Below, piece after piece: positions 61,082 through 64,000 of a stretch of DNA of 64,000 nucleotides. The notes under the pieces were generated by a model, which saw only the letters and a list, made by a program, of their open reading frames with translations, searched no databases and was not told where the DNA came from. A program made the position numbers and the translations under genes. Source of the DNA: Bacillota bacterium. Its GTDB lineage: Bacteria > Bacillota > UBA4882 > UBA8346. Position 1 is the first letter of the stretch. Each line of letters starts with the position of its first letter. The stretch is from NCBI GenBank assembly GCA_023394955.1, contig JAEWZY010000004.1, positions 124,001-188,000 on the forward strand. Direction: 5' to 3'.

Positions 61082-61402
61082 TTATTTAAACCGCAGAGGA
61101 CAGGAAAAAAGTATTTTCTAAGTTGCATCTATTCTGAATTAGCGTAATTATTAACAAAAACGACTGACATCCTGAATTAGCCACCACTCCCGGCTCCTGA
61201 CTCCTAACTACTGTCTTTTGTAACCCTCATCTTTTAACATTCTTATCTGTAACTAGTTTATTAAGCCTAATTCAAGTGTAAAATAGTAACAGGAAATTGT
61301 TGTGGAATATGGAATTATGATGCGTTAACTTTCTGATAGTATATTTATTCAAGCAGCATACAACGGATAAAGATTAAATATAAATAAACAAAGAAGATAC
61401 TC
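61082..61402. other. Intergenic region with repeat traces, no gene
   Basis: Holds AACCGCAGAGGACAGG (61089-61104), a trace of the repeat seen at 58845, and CACTCCCGGCTCCTGACTCC near 61185, of the same short-repeat type as the kdsA 3' end. The rest is AT-rich with no frame or RNA that I can support. Confidence 0.45.
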
Positions 61403-61431
61403 TTGCTATTGATGCATAATATCTGTATAAT
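61403..61431 (+). promoter_or_regulatory. Promoter of the arg operon
   Basis: TTGCTA (61403-61408), 17-bp spacer, TATAAT (61426-61431), 40 bp before argC. No clear ArgR box was recognised. Confidence 0.6.
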
Positions 61432-61471
61432 TATAAATTAGTAGCATAGATTTCCAAAGGAGTATAAGCAG

Positions 61472-62512
61472 ATGATTAAAGTTGGCATTATCGGGGCTTC
61501 AGGATATACGGGAAACGAATTAGTTCGAATCCTGGCCCAACATCCCGAGGCGGAGATCGTGGCGATTACCTCACGGACCCATGAGGGGCGAAAATTCGAA
61601 GCAGCTTATGGGAATTTCACCGGTTGGAACGGGCCGGTTTTTACCGGTTCCGATTCTCCGGATGCGGTCGCTGACTGTGACGTGGTTTTTATGGCGATGC
61701 CCCATGGAGTCGCTTTGGAACTAGTCCCTCCCTTGTTGGAAAAAGGACAGAAAGTTATCGATTTAGGCGCCGACTTTCGTTTTCGGGAAGGGGAAACGTA
61801 TCAAGCTTGGTATAAATTGCGGCATACTCAAGGGGAGTTAACTAAAAAAGCGGTTTATGGGTTGCCGGAAATATACCGGAAGGAAATTCGCCAAGCAAGT
61901 CTAGTAGGCAATCCCGGTTGTTACCCCACCAGTATCATTTTAGCGGTTTATCCTCTTTTAAAAGAAGGATTGGTGGATCCGGACCGGGTGATCATTGATT
62001 CCAAATCCGGCGTATCCGGGGCTGGGCGCAAAGGGGAAGTAGCTTATAATTATGCGGAACTATTCGGGAATTTCAAAGCTTATGGTTTGCCGGGCCATCG
62101 TCATACTCCCGAGATTGAACAGGAACTCTCCCAAGCGGCCGGCAAAGAGCTTCAGGTTTCGTTCACTCCCCATTTGTTGCCGGTGGCGCGGGGTATTTTA
62201 AGCACCATTCATCTTAGTTTGACTAACAGCGTTACCACTCAAGAGGTGGAAGAGGTATTAACCCGCAGTTATCAGGGAGAGCCCTTTGTGAAGATAGTAA
62301 AAGAACCGCAATTGCCGGAGTTGAAATGGGTTGTTGGCACTAACTGTTGTCAAATGGGGGTCCGGGTTGACCATCGGACCAATCAGCTAATTGTAGTCTC
62401 GGTAATCGACAATATGGGCAAAGGCGCCTCCGGTCAAGCAGTCCAAAACATGAACCTAATCTGTGATCTCCCGGAAACCATGGGTTTACAGCAATGGCCG
62501 GTTTACCCGTAG
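61472..62512 (+). CDS. argC: N-acetyl-gamma-glutamyl-phosphate reductase
   Basis: 346 residues. NADP-binding GIIGASGYTGNELVRIL at the N-terminus, AMPHGVALELVP, the catalytic Cys in LVGNPGCYPTSIIL, and the substrate loops KSGVSGAGRKGE and GLPGHRHTPEIEQEL. Third step of arginine biosynthesis. AAAGGAG before the ATG. First gene of an argC-argJ-argB cluster. Its stop lies in a palindromic repeat (62509-62536). Confidence 0.95.
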   Translation: MIKVGIIGASGYTGNELVRILAQHPEAEIVAITSRTHEGRKFEAAYGNFTGWNGPVFTGSDSPDAVADCDVVFMAMPHGVALELVPPLLEKGQKVIDLGADFRFREGETYQAWYKLRHTQGELTKKAVYGLPEIYRKEIRQASLVGNPGCYPTSIILAVYPLLKEGLVDPDRVIIDSKSGVSGAGRKGEVAYNYAELFGNFKAYGLPGHRHTPEIEQELSQAAGKELQVSFTPHLLPVARGILSTIHLSLTNSVTTQEVEEVLTRSYQGEPFVKIVKEPQLPELKWVVGTNCCQMGVRVDHRTNQLIVVSVIDNMGKGASGQAVQNMNLICDLPETMGLQQWPVYP

Positions 62513-62536
62513 GAATGATTCATGAATCGTCCCTAC
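62509..62536. repeat. Palindromic repeat overlapping the argC stop
   Basis: GTAGGAATGATTCATGAATC then GTCCCTAC: a near-perfect 28-bp palindrome of the GTAGGG-CGATTCATGAATCG-CCCTAC type found dispersed in many bacterial genomes. The TAG stop of argC is provided by its left arm. Confidence 0.65.
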
Positions 62537-62567
62537 ATGAGCCAACGTATTAATATCCAATAATCAT

Positions 62568-62596
62568 TTTTTATTTTTAGATGAATATGTTATAAT
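62568..62596 (+). promoter_or_regulatory. Possible internal promoter before argJ
   Basis: TATAAT at 62591-62596 with a weak TTTTTA 17 bp upstream; argJ starts 25 bp downstream. Confidence 0.45.
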
Positions 62597-62620
62597 CTTT
62601 TACGTATGGAGGTTTTTCCA

Positions 62621-63823
62621 ATGAAAACCATCTCCCGTGGGGTAACAGCGCCACAAGGTTTTATAGCGGGCGGGACCGCCTGCGGCATTAAAAAAAATCA
62701 ATTACCCGATCTGGCTATAATCTATTCTCAAGTTCCGGCTGCCGCGGCCGGGATTTTTACCACTAATCGGGTCCAAGCGGCCCCGGTTATCTTAAGCCGT
62801 GAGTATTTGAAAAAAGGAAAGGCCCAAGCGATTATCGGCAATAGCGGCAATGCCAATGCTTGTGTTGGGGTGGCTGGAATGGAGGCGGCCCGTAGAATGG
62901 CGGTGGCCGCCGGAAAAGCCCTTGATATTCCGGCTGATTCGGTATTAGTAGCGTCAACCGGAGTAATCGGTATGGCCTTGCCGGTAGAAAAGATTGAAAA
63001 GGCATTAGTTGAGAAGGCCGATTTTCTTTCCGATAATGGAAGCGCGGCTGCTGCCCAAGGGATTATGACCACCGATACTTTTCCTAAAGAAGCCGCGGTC
63101 GAATTGGAACTAGGAGGGGCAATAGTCCGGATTGGGGGTATCGCTAAAGGTTCGGGAATGATTCATCCCAATATGGCGACGATGCTTGGTTTTATAACCA
63201 CTGACGCCCGGATTGAGCAGGCTTTGCTTCAAAAAGCGATCGCCATTGCAGGAAAAACTTCTTTTAACCGGATAACAGTTGATGGCGATACCAGCACCAA
63301 CGATTGTCTACTCGTCTTGGCCAATGGTCTGGCGGAAAACAAGCCGATAACCTCGGAAGATCAAGATTATCAGGTTTTTCTGCAAGCTTTGACCGCAGTC
63401 TGTTTAGAGTTGGCCAAAATGATCGCCCGGGACGGCGAAGGCGCCACTAAACTGGTGGAGATCAAAGTCAGCGGCGGTAAAACCGAGGAAGAAGCGGTTA
63501 AAGCCGGTAAATCAGTCGCCACCTCCAATTTGGTTAAGACCGCTTTATTCGGCGCCGATGCGAATTGGGGCCGGATCTTGGCGGCGGTCGGATATTCCGG
63601 GGTAGAGATCGACCCGGAACGGATCAGTATCTCCCTGGGGGATCTCCCGGTTTATCAAAAAGGGGTTGGCCTAGTGTTTGATGAGGCTAAAGCGAAACAG
63701 ATTTTATCTCAAAAGGAAATGTTAATTAGCATTGATTTGGGTGCTGGCAAGGGAGCGGCTTCAGTTTGGACCTGCGACCTGAGTTATGATTATGTGAAGA
63801 TTAACGGGAGTTATCGGACATAA
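62621..63823 (+). CDS. argJ: Bifunctional glutamate N-acetyltransferase / amino-acid acetyltransferase
   Basis: About 400 residues. Ornithine acetyltransferase family; recycles the acetyl group in arginine synthesis. The self-cleavage site is K-G-S-G-M-I-H-P-N-M-A-T-M-L (around residues 180-194), with Thr of MATMLGF as the nucleophile. Other marks: TTNRVQAAPV, IGNSGNANACVG, STGVIGMALP, TVDGDTSTNDC and the C-terminal TCDLSYDYVKINGSYRT. ATG 62621 follows GGAGG; the frame opens at 62606. argB follows. Confidence 0.95.
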   Translation: MKTISRGVTAPQGFIAGGTACGIKKNQLPDLAIIYSQVPAAAAGIFTTNRVQAAPVILSREYLKKGKAQAIIGNSGNANACVGVAGMEAARRMAVAAGKALDIPADSVLVASTGVIGMALPVEKIEKALVEKADFLSDNGSAAAAQGIMTTDTFPKEAAVELELGGAIVRIGGIAKGSGMIHPNMATMLGFITTDARIEQALLQKAIAIAGKTSFNRITVDGDTSTNDCLLVLANGLAENKPITSEDQDYQVFLQALTAVCLELAKMIARDGEGATKLVEIKVSGGKTEEEAVKAGKSVATSNLVKTALFGADANWGRILAAVGYSGVEIDPERISISLGDLPVYQKGVGLVFDEAKAKQILSQKEMLISIDLGAGKGAASVWTCDLSYDYVKINGSYRT

Positions 63824-63940
63824 TCAGGCGTAAGGTATGAGGCGTAGTCATGAGCATTAATCTTAGACGTTTATAAGCAAAAGGGGATATTTCACAGCAA
63901 AAGGAATTTTCTTACTTGCTTACATAAGGGGTGTATTTAG

Positions 63941-64000
63941 ATGAATGGATTAGTGGCTAAAGCGGAGATTTTAATCGAAGCGATACCGTATATTCGAAAG
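63941..64000 (+). CDS. argB: Acetylglutamate kinase, first 20 codons
   Basis: The frame starts at ATG 63941 after AAGGGGTG and reads MNGLVAKAEILIEAIPYIRK, the typical ArgB N-terminus, then leaves the window. Position after argC-argJ supports the call. Confidence 0.8.
   Translation, partial: MNGLVAKAEILIEAIPYIRK

Overview
The window looks like a chromosome segment of an anaerobic, fermentative, polysaccharide-degrading bacterium with an outer membrane, most likely a diderm member of the Bacillota (a Limnochordia/Hydrogenispora, Halanaerobiales or Negativicutes type of organism). The clues are a trimeric electron-bifurcating [FeFe] hydrogenase, a SleB-type LysM wall hydrolase, clostridial-style asnA-asnS and an Etf with a ferredoxin domain, all beside a Kdo/lipid A gene block and a periplasmic alpha-2-macroglobulin/PBP1C pair. 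The taxonomic placement is inference. No rRNA, tRNA, CRISPR array or intact insertion sequence was recognised.

Layout. 1-3.4 kb: 3' end of a PL7 alginate lyase, then a three-gene ABC-2 exporter. 3.45-8.7 kb: an accessory stretch with a glycosylase remnant, a multidomain M48 protease, a 21-bp tandem satellite, a PIN-domain toxin-like gene without a normal start codon, its small partner, a Phd-Uma2 fusion under a consensus promoter, gene fragments and a nested inverted/direct repeat cluster. 8.7-16.6 kb: Ski2-like helicase, bactofilin-like membrane protein, TlyA methyltransferase, iron alcohol dehydrogenase, spermidine synthase and histidyl-tRNA synthetase. 16.6-19.6 kb (minus): a substrate-binding protein and a histidine kinase. 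19.8-21.8 kb (minus): agmatine-to-putrescine genes aguA and aguB, which with speE outline arginine-derived polyamine synthesis. 22.3-24.7 kb: asnA-asnS. 24.9-29.4 kb (minus): hydBAC with a candidate Rex site. 29.8-31.4 kb: a PII-like protein and a CPA2 antiporter. 31.7-40.4 kb: carbohydrate genes (GH94 phosphorylase, mannitol-dehydrogenase-family enzyme, modular PL11 rhamnogalacturonan lyase) and the LysM hydrolase. 40.8-49.2 kb: CBS protein, giant alpha-2-macroglobulin and PbpC. 49.2-50.1 kb: a decayed type III restriction gene and five ACTATAGT repeats at exactly 22-bp spacing. 50.1-57.5 kb: envelope operon (TPR protein, DUF374 acyltransferase, truncated WaaA-like protein, LpxK, KdsB, KdsA, KdsD, LpxL-like). 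57.6-61 kb: acyl-CoA dehydrogenase with EtfBA. 61.4-64 kb: argC, argJ and the start of argB.

How the parts fit. Lyases and the phosphorylase feed uronate-rich plant or algal sugars into fermentation. HydABC disposes of NADH and ferredoxin electrons as H2, and the Acd/Etf unit probably couples enoyl-CoA reduction to ferredoxin. The arg genes supply arginine for protein and, through agmatine, polyamines. The Kdo/lipid A genes, A2M and PBP1C maintain and protect a diderm envelope. The least explained items are the 22-bp palindromic array, the degenerate WaaA-like protein kept in a tightly coupled operon, the Phd-Uma2 unit, the sensor kinase paired with a lone substrate-binding protein, and the protease combining CsgG-like, zinc-knuckle and M48 parts.
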